Shown here: positions 1 through 7,202 of the stretch, piece after piece
Numbering within the stretch: the first letter of the stretch is position 1
Layout of the letters: each line of letters opens with the position of its first letter
Source: Methylobacterium sp. W2
GTDB lineage: Bacteria > Pseudomonadota > Alphaproteobacteria > Rhizobiales > Beijerinckiaceae
Reading direction: 5' to 3'
DNA: 64,000 nucleotides
Assembly: GCF_020662345.1 (NCBI RefSeq)
Contig: NZ_VMOA01000014.1
Coordinates: 1-64,000 of the forward strand
The notes under the pieces: model-generated
Seen by the model: the letters and a program-made list of their open reading frames with translations, nothing else
Database searches by the model: none
Told to the model about the DNA's origin: nothing
Position numbers and translations under genes: made by a program

Positions 1-127
1 GGATGACCACGGCCGGGGTGAGGTTCGGCGTGGTGGTGACTGCCTGCGCGAAGGCCGCGAGCGGCAGGACGAGGGAGATGGCGACACAGGCGAACGCCAG
101 CGCCGCGAGCAGAAGCTTGCGGGTCAT
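1..127 (-). CDS. Partial secreted protein, N-terminal signal peptide only
   Basis: The reverse strand opens with ATG at 127 and stays open to the left window edge, giving 42 residues. It begins MTRKLLLAALAFACVAISLV and continues into a hydrophobic stretch ending in AFA-QA, a typical signal peptide with a signal peptidase I site. The mature part starts with a Thr/Pro-rich segment (AVTTTPNLTP). Too little is present to name a family, and it may be host or prophage. GC-rich codon use matches the host. Confidence 0.55.
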   Translation of the reverse strand, partial: MTRKLLLAALAFACVAISLVLPLAAFAQAVTTTPNLTPAVVI

Positions 128-213
128 GATGGTCTCACAATGTATGATGTTGCACAGTGGAACTTCTGGCAGTCAAGGTTGGTAATGGTCCTTGATTGCA
201 AGGATCGATTTCA

Positions 214-495
214 ATGCCGCGCGTGTGGTGTGACTTAGGTGAGTCGGGGCATTACCTCGATATCGTAAGTCTCAACGGGGATGAGGCATTCAGGGCTAGA
301 GTTTATAGAGTCGAAAACTATGGCCATGGCTACACAATCTCAAAGGTCGGTGAAAACCAGCCTTTAGAAATTGGTTCACTTCCTATCGGTTTCCGCCAAA
401 TGAAAGCCAATTGCGAGAGATTGCTAGAGATATTATGTTCTATTACCCCAGCATCACTTGACCCAAGGGAAGGAAAGTTTGTCGAAGAGCATTGA
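214..495 (+). CDS. Hypothetical protein at the prophage edge
   Basis: Encodes 93 residues from ATG 214, preceded by AAGGA about ten bases upstream; an in-frame TTG at 196 has no better ribosome site. The gene is visibly AT-richer than the surrounding sequence. No family was recognised. The protein is soluble-looking, with no signal peptide or membrane segment. It is convergent with the endolysin and overlaps its 3' end by about 42 bases. Its composition and position outside the lysis gene suggest a cargo (moron) gene at the end of the prophage, but it could be a host gene next to the attachment site. Confidence 0.6.
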   Translation: MPRVWCDLGESGHYLDIVSLNGDEAFRARVYRVENYGHGYTISKVGENQPLEIGSLPIGFRQMKANCERLLEILCSITPASLDPREGKFVEEH

Positions 496-1098
496 CCAGA
501 ACGATGGCTTTGCTTCAACAGCCTCGGGCGAGATCGGCCCTGGCAGGGATAAGGGCGCGGGAGCCTTCAAGATCAGAGCGGCCGGCGCCGGCACGACAGG
601 CGGCACCAGCGTCGACAGCGGGGCGCTGACCGGCTTCGCATCGGTGCTCCGGGCCTTCGGCGCCGCCTTGGTGTAGGGCGTCAGGAACTGGTCGCGCTCT
701 GCGGTGCGCCGGGAGATCAATTCCTTGTTCTTCGTCCACGACATGATCGCGGTGGAGCAGCCCTTCCGGTCGCCGGCATTGAGCAGGCGCAGGAACGTCG
801 AGCCGGTGAAGCCGCCCACGCCTATGTTGAAGGCGATGGAGATCAAGGCGTCGCGCTCGTGGTCCGCTACCGGAACCTTGATGGCCGAAAGGATCGGCAG
901 CGCGTGCGAGGCAAGGTCTTCGAGGAAGAAGGCATCGGCCTGGGCCTGCGTGATGACCTGCCCGAGCTTCACACCCTTGGTGTGGCCATAGCCGATCGTC
1001 GGCACGCCGACACTGTCGAGATAGGCTTTCAGCCGCACGCCTTCCCGCGATTTAAGCGCGGCAAGGCCAAGCGGCGTCATGATGGCGGACGCGGCCAT
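454..1098 (-). CDS. Phage endolysin, GH24 (T4-type) lysozyme
   Basis: Muramidase of 214 residues that hydrolyses peptidoglycan for phage release. The GH24 catalytic triad is visible as E19, D28 and T34 within SREGVRLKAYLDSVGVPTIG, with the same spacing as T4 lysozyme E11-D20-T26, followed by GYGHT. The catalytic domain covers about residues 10-150. After it comes a Pro/Ala/Lys-rich linker and a short aromatic-hydrophobic tail (FWSMLFDKLSFPWVK) not needed for catalysis. The start is ATG 1098, with GGGAG seven bases upstream; the longer open frame to 1314 has no coding character. There is no signal peptide or SAR helix, so a holin should be needed for export, but none was identified nearby. Confidence 0.93.
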   Translation of the reverse strand: MAASAIMTPLGLAALKSREGVRLKAYLDSVGVPTIGYGHTKGVKLGQVITQAQADAFFLEDLASHALPILSAIKVPVADHERDALISIAFNIGVGGFTGSTFLRLLNAGDRKGCSTAIMSWTKNKELISRRTAERDQFLTPYTKAAPKARSTDAKPVSAPLSTLVPPVVPAPAALILKAPAPLSLPGPISPEAVEAKPSFWSMLFDKLSFPWVK

Positions 1099-1135
1099 GC
1101 GTAGTCTCCCGAATGGTGAATGCAAAATTAACTGC

Positions 1136-1399
1136 CTACGGTCGGCTTCTCTGACCGGGGCGGATTTTGGGATGCAGCACTTCGAAAACGGGGATTTGCC
1201 GGAGCCGGACGAGCACTTCGTCGACGTATTTGTCCACCGAGTTCGAACGGTTGCCGTGCTGGGCTTTTTGATCGGGGTAGAAGTAGCCGGCCTTGGCGCC
1301 ATGGCGTTTGGCACGGTGTTCCTCAGCAGATGGCTGATGGCTTAAGCAATTGAGCACCCTGCCTGCTCGGTGCGGCTTGGTCAGATAAGAGACCGACAA
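1136..1399 (-). CDS. Doubtful small ORF upstream of the endolysin
   Basis: An 87-codon frame lies on the same strand as the endolysin and in the expected position for a lysis-module gene. Its C-terminal half (about residues 30-87, including NSVDKYVDEVLVRLRQIPVF) looks protein-like, but the N-terminal half does not, and no ribosome site stands out. It has no membrane segment, so it is not an obvious holin. A competing forward frame (1172-1345) would encode 57 residues with one hydrophobic segment. I cannot decide which, if either, is expressed. The rest of 1099-1646 holds only the inverted repeat at 1492-1532. Confidence 0.25.
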   Translation of the reverse strand: MSVSYLTKPHRAGRVLNCLSHQPSAEEHRAKRHGAKAGYFYPDQKAQHGNRSNSVDKYVDEVLVRLRQIPVFEVLHPKIRPGQRSRP

Positions 1400-1491
1400 G
1401 CGATTGCAGCGTGAGAACGATTGACGCTCTGAAGGCGCGGTAGTTAGCTTAAGTAGTCGTCCGCCCGTTCCAGAGCGCCCGGTCTGATGGC

Positions 1492-1532
1492 AGCGGGTCG
1501 AGCGCGCGCCGCGAACGTTAGCTCGACCCGCT
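1492..1532. terminator. Perfect 12-bp inverted repeat, possible terminator
   Basis: AGCGGGTCGAGC at 1492-1503 is exactly complementary to GCTCGACCCGCT at 1521-1532, leaving a 17-base loop. It lies just downstream of the last leftward tail gene (ends 1647) and before the lysis gene. There is no good U tract on either side, only TCTTC to the right, so intrinsic termination is uncertain. It could instead be an mRNA-stabilising hairpin. Confidence 0.45.
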
Positions 1533-1646
1533 TCTTCGATGGACCCTGCCGGCCGGCTCGGGAGGGTTCTCTGCTGAAAGCGCTAGGAAGGCGGGGGCTG
1601 CCCTAGCGCCGGCCTTAGGGTCCGACTGGGGTGCGCAACGGTCCCG

Positions 1647-2249
1647 TCAGTACCGCTCGAACTGGCTCAGCACCCGGCCATAGATGCTGATGTTGAGCTG
1701 CATGGCTTGCGGAGTGAATGCCCTGGCGTAGATGAAAGCCGTTCGGCGGACCTGCGGGGGGATGGCGAAATACTTGATCCCCTCGTCCACGCCGTCGTCC
1801 TTGGCGATCAGGGGAGATAGGTCGAGAGTGGGCGACAGCAGCTCCACGCCGTTGCCGCCCGTCTCCGTGTAAATGCCGAGCCGCAGCGCGCCCGGGACTG
1901 AGGTCGCACCCCAGATGGCGATTTCGGTAAACGCGAAGGTATCCTTGCCCTCCTCGGATACCGGGCCGGACTCGACCTCGTTCCCCACGGCGCAGTTGAA
2001 CTTATAGAACTCGGTGAGAAGGATGCTGCCGACCTGAAGGGTTCGGTATCGCTGGGAGCCCTGGATCGCGTCGGGATCGTCGATACGGACGATGCCGGCA
2101 GCAATGGGCGGGCGCCCGACGACGATCCCATCTGCGAGATGCACCATGGGGCCGACGCCGCTAACGGAGACGCTGCCGCCTGCCGAACCGCCGGAGCCGC
2201 CAGAGCTACCGCTTCCGGTATTGTACGGGGGGAACCATCCATCGCTCAT
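1647..2249 (-). CDS. Putative distal tail / fibre accessory protein
   Basis: Encodes 200 residues from ATG 2249, which overlaps the stop of the FAD-protein gene as ATGA, so the two are translationally coupled. Residues 12-25 form a Gly/Ser linker; the rest is a beta-rich domain with repeated I/V and aromatic residues. No enzymatic motif or known family was recognised. Position at the end of the tail operon, after the fibre gene, suggests a virion surface or fibre-associated role; this is inference from context only. Confidence 0.7.
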   Translation of the reverse strand: MSDGWFPPYNTGSGSSGGSGGSAGGSVSVSGVGPMVHLADGIVVGRPPIAAGIVRIDDPDAIQGSQRYRTLQVGSILLTEFYKFNCAVGNEVESGPVSEEGKDTFAFTEIAIWGATSVPGALRLGIYTETGGNGVELLSPTLDLSPLIAKDDGVDEGIKYFAIPPQVRRTAFIYARAFTPQAMQLNISIYGRVLSQFERY

Positions 2250-3787
2250 CGTTTCGCACCCATCTGGTCGAGCTTGGCGAGCAAGGTCGACACTGGCAGC
2301 AAACTCACGGGAATGCCGGCGTCGATTGCGAGGCAGCAGGCCACTGCCGCAGCCTGCGCGGGGCCGCTCATCGTGGTTTCCATCCGGTAGGAGCAGAAGC
2401 ACGTCCGCGTCATCGCCGGATTGCCGACCTCGACGAGGTTGGAGATTATGCCGGCGGGCGGAAGGAAGATCTCCCACGGCAGGCCGAAGTAAGTCTTGTC
2501 GATGTCGATATCGCCATCCTGACGAGAGCCGCCGCCACGGTTGACCGACCAGTTCACGAGATGGCTGTCGGCATGGTAGCCGCCGCGAGAGACGCTGTTC
2601 CGCACATTGGCGTAGCCGATGTCCATCTCAGAAGAGAGAAGGATGCGCCGGGCCATCATGCGGAGAGTTTCGCGAGCGTAGATCATGCTCGACCACCCGC
2701 GCTGGAAGGCGAACTCCTCGACGTTATCCCGCCACGGCAGCTTCACGCGCTGCATGTCGGTTCGGAACGCGGAGGGCACCTTCGACGAGTTGATGGCGGT
2801 GTAGAACTGACCGCACATGGCATAGTAGTGGTCTTTCTTGAACTTCAGCCTTTCACCTTTCGTCTTCGCCCGGCCATAAATGCGCGGCAAGCCGTACTGA
2901 TCGTTGCCGTTCGTCGTCAGGATCTTCGGGCCGATGAACTGGCCTGAGATCATGTTCTGGTATTTGCTGTAGGCCTGCGCCCGCTGGATGTAGTCGGCGA
3001 AGTCCTCTTCGCGGTATCCTTCAGGCGGCTGGATCGGCAACCCGTTCGGATCGTCGATGCACCAGGTCATGCGGTAGTCGTAACCTTGGATGCCCTCGTC
3101 CGCCTGCCCAGGCAGATGATGCGGATACCCCTGAAAGCCGCGCCAGATGTCGCCCTTAGGGTTGCGGATGCGGTCGGCCTTCAGGTTGCCGCCGGTCACC
3201 ATCGAGCCGGCCTGCCGCTCGCCATAGGTGAAGCGCGACTCGGAGCGACCGATACCGTAGGGCACACCAGCGGCCATGCCGAGTTCGGCGCTGTAGCTGG
3301 CGCTGATCATCTGCTTGCACGTGATGGTGTCGCCGTTGCTGAGCGTGACGACCTTGCCCTGGCCGCCATCCTTCGTGATGCCCACGACCTCGATGTCCAC
3401 GAGGGTTCGTGCATTGCCAATGGCGAGGTTGCGCGCATAGACGGCGCTGCTCGGGGTGTAGCGCTCGGGGAGGTCGCCGTACTGGTTGCCGTATCCAGCG
3501 GTCTCCGGCGTCTGGCCCGTGGGCTTCGTACCCTCGACATAGCCATCCGCCTTCATTTTCGTGATCGTGTTCTTGAAGAGCTCGCGACCTCGCCCCCAGA
3601 GCGTATCGCTGTTGGCGCTGACGCCGACATAGTCGGGGATGCCCAGGCCGCCCGAGAACAGGCCGCCAAGAACGTGGTGCTCATCGATGAGCATCGGCAC
3701 CTTGCCAAGATCGGCCACAACCTGGCGGGCAGAAGTGCCGGCCGCGCCGCCGCCCATGATGAGGACGTCGCAAACGTAAGCTGTCAT
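2246..3787 (-). CDS. FAD-dependent oxidoreductase embedded in the tail operon
   Basis: A 513-residue protein with an N-terminal Rossmann FAD-binding motif, GGGAAG (residues 12-17, GxGxxG) after strand CDVLIM, an acidic residue ending strand 2 (D35 in MLIDEHH), and a following LGGLFSGGLG segment. This matches the PF12831-like class (FAD_oxidored) of flavoproteins. The substrate is unknown. It starts at ATG 3787 behind GGGAGG, four bases after the tail fibre stop, and its own stop overlaps the next gene as ATGA, so it is a genuine member of the late operon. An intact flavoenzyme between fibre and lysis genes is not part of the standard siphovirus set. Confidence 0.85.
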   Translation of the reverse strand: MTAYVCDVLIMGGGAAGTSARQVVADLGKVPMLIDEHHVLGGLFSGGLGIPDYVGVSANSDTLWGRGRELFKNTITKMKADGYVEGTKPTGQTPETAGYGNQYGDLPERYTPSSAVYARNLAIGNARTLVDIEVVGITKDGGQGKVVTLSNGDTITCKQMISASYSAELGMAAGVPYGIGRSESRFTYGERQAGSMVTGGNLKADRIRNPKGDIWRGFQGYPHHLPGQADEGIQGYDYRMTWCIDDPNGLPIQPPEGYREEDFADYIQRAQAYSKYQNMISGQFIGPKILTTNGNDQYGLPRIYGRAKTKGERLKFKKDHYYAMCGQFYTAINSSKVPSAFRTDMQRVKLPWRDNVEEFAFQRGWSSMIYARETLRMMARRILLSSEMDIGYANVRNSVSRGGYHADSHLVNWSVNRGGGSRQDGDIDIDKTYFGLPWEIFLPPAGIISNLVEVGNPAMTRTCFCSYRMETTMSGPAQAAAVACCLAIDAGIPVSLLPVSTLLAKLDQMGAKR

Positions 3788-3791
3788 CGGC

Positions 3792-6461
3792 TTAGCCTCC
3801 CAGCGCGTCGCGGAACTTGTTGAACGCGACGAACAGCCGGTCCCACTGAGCATCCGTGAAGGTGGTGTTCTGACCGAACATCATCAGCTCGATCTTCTGA
3901 GCCGCGCCGAGGCTGATGCCGGACAGCCCATGGACGGCGCCGATGTACGGCGTCTGTGTGCCGAAGGTGGTGTCCTCGAAGACCTGTGCGATGTCCGTCT
4001 TCTGAGTGTCGTTCTTGTAGAACCGGATGCCGTCGTTGCTCTCGCGCTTGAAGCCCTGGAGCCCGCCCTGCACATTGCCGGTGATCGGAACGATGAGGTT
4101 CTTGCCGCTTCGGACGGTTGAGGTCGAAGTGGTCCGATTGGTGCCGACGGCGAAGTTCGCGGAGCCCGCCGAAATCTTCGACACGCTCTGCAACACCGTG
4201 TCGGTGTAGACGATCATCCAGTGCTTGAGCTTCGCCGACGGCACGATAGCCTGCGCCGTGTCTATCGCGTTGTTGCCGTTGAAGGTGGTCCCCCCGAAAT
4301 CCGTATCCGGGTAGGCGGCGGCGTTAAGCGGGTCCGGCCGGCCGAACAGACGGTCGGCATGGGACCAATCGATGAGCGAGTCGAAGTTGCCAGTCGACCG
4401 GCCGACGAAGATGGCACCGCCGTTGCCCGTCGCGTCGAGCCACTTGTCTTCATAGAGGTAGTTGTAGAGGTCGGTGATCGCTGCCCGGCGAGGGGCGCTG
4501 AGCAGCGTAGTGCCGCCGTAGCGGGCGAGGTGCTTGTCCGCTCGCCGGTTGGCGTTGGGATCTTTCAGGCCCGTGGTGGTGAACTCGCAGGTAATGGCCG
4601 AGCCGTTGGGGTTCGACGACACGATGCCCACGCGCCCCTGTCGGATGCGCCCAAAGTCGCGCCCCGCGCCAGGGCCGAAGGTGTAACCACCCGGCCCCTC
4701 GATCACGGCCGTCTTGCCGCCGAAGGCGATGGCGATCTTGTCTGTCGCGGAGACGTTCTGAATTCTGACGTTTCCGACGATGCCGCTATCCAGCGACGGC
4801 GCGATGAGAACGTCCTCGGTGCCGGGGGCAAAGAGGACAGGCTCACAGTCGAGAAGCTTTGGCCCGATCAAGTACTTCTCCAGTTCAGCTTTCTGCCATT
4901 TCTTGAAGGCGTTCGCACTCGCGTCGAACATGACGACGGAGTCTTCGTCGACAAATTCTTCGGTGAAGAACGGGGCGTTGCTTAAGCCCTGCCCGTTGAG
5001 GTCGACGGAGTAGATATCGAGAGCGCCCGTCGTGCCCTGGCCCTTGATGATGAGGCGGACGTAGCGGGTGCCTGCCGGCAGATCGCGCGTGCCCAGCCCG
5101 GCCACGCGGGACGCCTTGAAGGAGAATAGCTTTGCGCCGTCAACAACAAGCAGGGGATCGGAGGGCAGCAGAATGTCGCCCAGGTCGACGCCGAAGTTGT
5201 CGAAGGCGCGGAAGCGGAAGAGCGGCGCGTTGCTCGCGCTATCCGGATCGTTGACGGCGCGGGAAATCGTGGCAACGAATTCCTGGACGGCGATGTCTTC
5301 CAGCCTGACCCACGCAATGGTTGTTGCTGCGGCGGCGCCGGTAATGCGGAGGGCCTTGCCGCTCACGCCGCCGGCAAGGCTGAAGGCTCCCGCTGCGGAC
5401 AGAGGGTTGGCCGCGCTCGGCTGGGCCGTCGTGTCGGCCGTCCAAGTCGTGATGCCTTCGCCAGGACGCGACCAGTAGCGCGCGGCGCTGCGAGCCAGTT
5501 CGAGCGCTGCCTGCTTCGCATTGGTGACGGCGACCCAGCGCCAGCCGGCCGGGTTGGTCGTGTAGCCGTATTTTCCCCCGTTCGGCACCACCAGCTGCGT
5601 CACCGGATCGGTGTGCGTGCCCCCGTCGCTGTCCGGCACTTCAGCGGCGGCGCCTTCGATGCGGCCGATGCGGGGCTTCAGATCATCCCAGTTGGCGGCA
5701 TAGATGACGCCGTAGGCCTGGCCGGACTCCAGGCGTACCAGCCGAGCAATGATCGCCGAGATGTCGGCGCCGCCGGACAGGGCGTCCGTGACGTCGTAGA
5801 GCCGGAGCGAACCGATGTCGGTCTGCTGGCCGTTCCCATAGATCCGCAGGTGCGGGACCATGTACCGCGCGGTGCGCGGCACGGTGTATTCGAGGGTGCC
5901 CGGAGCGCCTTCCTTCCCGATGAAAACGTTCAGGAAGTAGGGGCCATCGGCGGCGACGGCCGGATAGGGGTTGCCGAGACGGACATCGCTGACTTGGCCG
6001 AAGGTGCCGGACAGGTTCTGCAACCGGAGCTCGATCGCGTTCTGCTCCGGGTCCGACGGGTTCTGGAAGCGCGCGAATGCCGCCTGCAGGAGGTAAGAGC
6101 GACCCGGCTGGGCATAGTAGGCGCGGCGCTGCGCGATATCGATGTAGCCAGACACGGGGTCCGCATCGGCGCCAGAGATGCGCAGCACTTGGCCCAGCTC
6201 GCCGCCGTCCTCGATCGTGCCCCTGTCCAGGGCCGGGCGAAGCTTCGGAGCCCCGGTCATGACGCGGGTAAACAGCGTCTTCGCATCGCCCGGCCGATCC
6301 GGTGCGCTGCCGACCAGATCCTCATAGGGTGCGAGGCGGATCTGGAGCGCCGCGAGGACGGCGGCGAGGCCCCCAACCTTGTCCGCCTCGGCAATGGCAA
6401 GGTTGAGCTTTTCGCGCGCGGGAGCGCCCACGTCCGAAGACGTAAGTTGAGATAGGGCCAT
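3792..6461 (-). CDS. Large tail fibre / receptor-binding protein
   Basis: Encodes 889 residues, beta-rich throughout, with no signal peptide. The N-terminal 60 residues are helical (MALSQLTSSDVGAPAREKLN onward); later segments resemble jelly-roll or carbohydrate-binding folds, and the last 250 residues look like a concanavalin-like lectin or LamG-type domain. It follows the host-specificity hub and a 238-residue tail protein in the operon, the usual place for the fibre. No endosialidase, pectate lyase or autoproteolysis motif was recognised, so receptor recognition is inferred from position and architecture. Confidence 0.75.
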   Translation of the reverse strand: MALSQLTSSDVGAPAREKLNLAIAEADKVGGLAAVLAALQIRLAPYEDLVGSAPDRPGDAKTLFTRVMTGAPKLRPALDRGTIEDGGELGQVLRISGADADPVSGYIDIAQRRAYYAQPGRSYLLQAAFARFQNPSDPEQNAIELRLQNLSGTFGQVSDVRLGNPYPAVAADGPYFLNVFIGKEGAPGTLEYTVPRTARYMVPHLRIYGNGQQTDIGSLRLYDVTDALSGGADISAIIARLVRLESGQAYGVIYAANWDDLKPRIGRIEGAAAEVPDSDGGTHTDPVTQLVVPNGGKYGYTTNPAGWRWVAVTNAKQAALELARSAARYWSRPGEGITTWTADTTAQPSAANPLSAAGAFSLAGGVSGKALRITGAAAATTIAWVRLEDIAVQEFVATISRAVNDPDSASNAPLFRFRAFDNFGVDLGDILLPSDPLLVVDGAKLFSFKASRVAGLGTRDLPAGTRYVRLIIKGQGTTGALDIYSVDLNGQGLSNAPFFTEEFVDEDSVVMFDASANAFKKWQKAELEKYLIGPKLLDCEPVLFAPGTEDVLIAPSLDSGIVGNVRIQNVSATDKIAIAFGGKTAVIEGPGGYTFGPGAGRDFGRIRQGRVGIVSSNPNGSAITCEFTTTGLKDPNANRRADKHLARYGGTTLLSAPRRAAITDLYNYLYEDKWLDATGNGGAIFVGRSTGNFDSLIDWSHADRLFGRPDPLNAAAYPDTDFGGTTFNGNNAIDTAQAIVPSAKLKHWMIVYTDTVLQSVSKISAGSANFAVGTNRTTSTSTVRSGKNLIVPITGNVQGGLQGFKRESNDGIRFYKNDTQKTDIAQVFEDTTFGTQTPYIGAVHGLSGISLGAAQKIELMMFGQNTTFTDAQWDRLFVAFNKFRDALGG

Positions 6462-6485
6462 GCGGTCCTCGGTTTGGAAGAGGTG

Positions 6486-7202
6486 CTAGAAGGCTTCGAC
6501 GAGGTCGAGGGTCACGGTGCCGAACCGCGAAAGCTGCAGCTCGATTTCAGCGTCATCGTCGGACGCGCGACGCATCACGCAGAGCGGTCGAGCGAATTCC
6601 AGTGAGGCGCCGGCCGCATAGTCCGCCCGCAGCCAAGGCCGAACCACAACGCTGATGTTGCCGGGCGCGGGCAGCCCCCCGGCACCGGCTGGGTCGGGAC
6701 TGGCAAGGGACGTTATGATGTGAAGGCGTCCGGCCACGCTGAACATCATGCCGGGGATCAGGAAGCCGCCGCGGTTGCGCTGGATGGTCAAGGTCGTGGC
6801 ATTGAGCGCCGCCGCGAGAGCCAGCCGGAAATTCAAATCCGCTGACGTGTCTACGTTCGCATCCCAGGCAGGGTCGCGAGCCGCATCATTATCGCCCCTG
6901 CATCGAGAGATGCGGCCGCCCGTCAGTGGGTCTGTGGCCCAGGGCACTCGCGCCCCCTCGCGTGGACCGACCAAGACCGTACCGGCTCGACCATCAAGCC
7001 CGGCAAGGAGCGCCCGCATAGCGAGGACTTCCGCCGGTCGATTGACGGGAATGGTCAGGCTCGCGGTGATGTAGCCGGACGGCCCGACGACGATCAGTTC
7101 CTGGTTGGTGACAGACCGGCCGCCGCTTTTCGATGTGCCCTTGTTCGGGTTCCACCGTTCCGATGCGATCCGGAGAACCGAAGGCCATGGAAGCGCTGCC
7201 AT
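6486..7202 (-). CDS. Phage tail protein, unknown family
   Basis: A 238-residue soluble protein beginning MAALPWPSVLRIASERW; the ATG at 7202 overlaps the stop of the hub gene by one base (TGATG). The sequence is mixed alpha/beta, with a central GTVLVGPREGARVPWA segment typical of tail-associated structural proteins. No catalytic signature was seen. It lies between the hub and fibre genes, so a baseplate or fibre-attachment role is likely, on context alone. Confidence 0.75.
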   Translation of the reverse strand: MAALPWPSVLRIASERWNPNKGTSKSGGRSVTNQELIVVGPSGYITASLTIPVNRPAEVLAMRALLAGLDGRAGTVLVGPREGARVPWATDPLTGGRISRCRGDNDAARDPAWDANVDTSADLNFRLALAAALNATTLTIQRNRGGFLIPGMMFSVAGRLHIITSLASPDPAGAGGLPAPGNISVVVRPWLRADYAAGASLEFARPLCVMRRASDDDAEIELQLSRFGTVTLDLVEAF

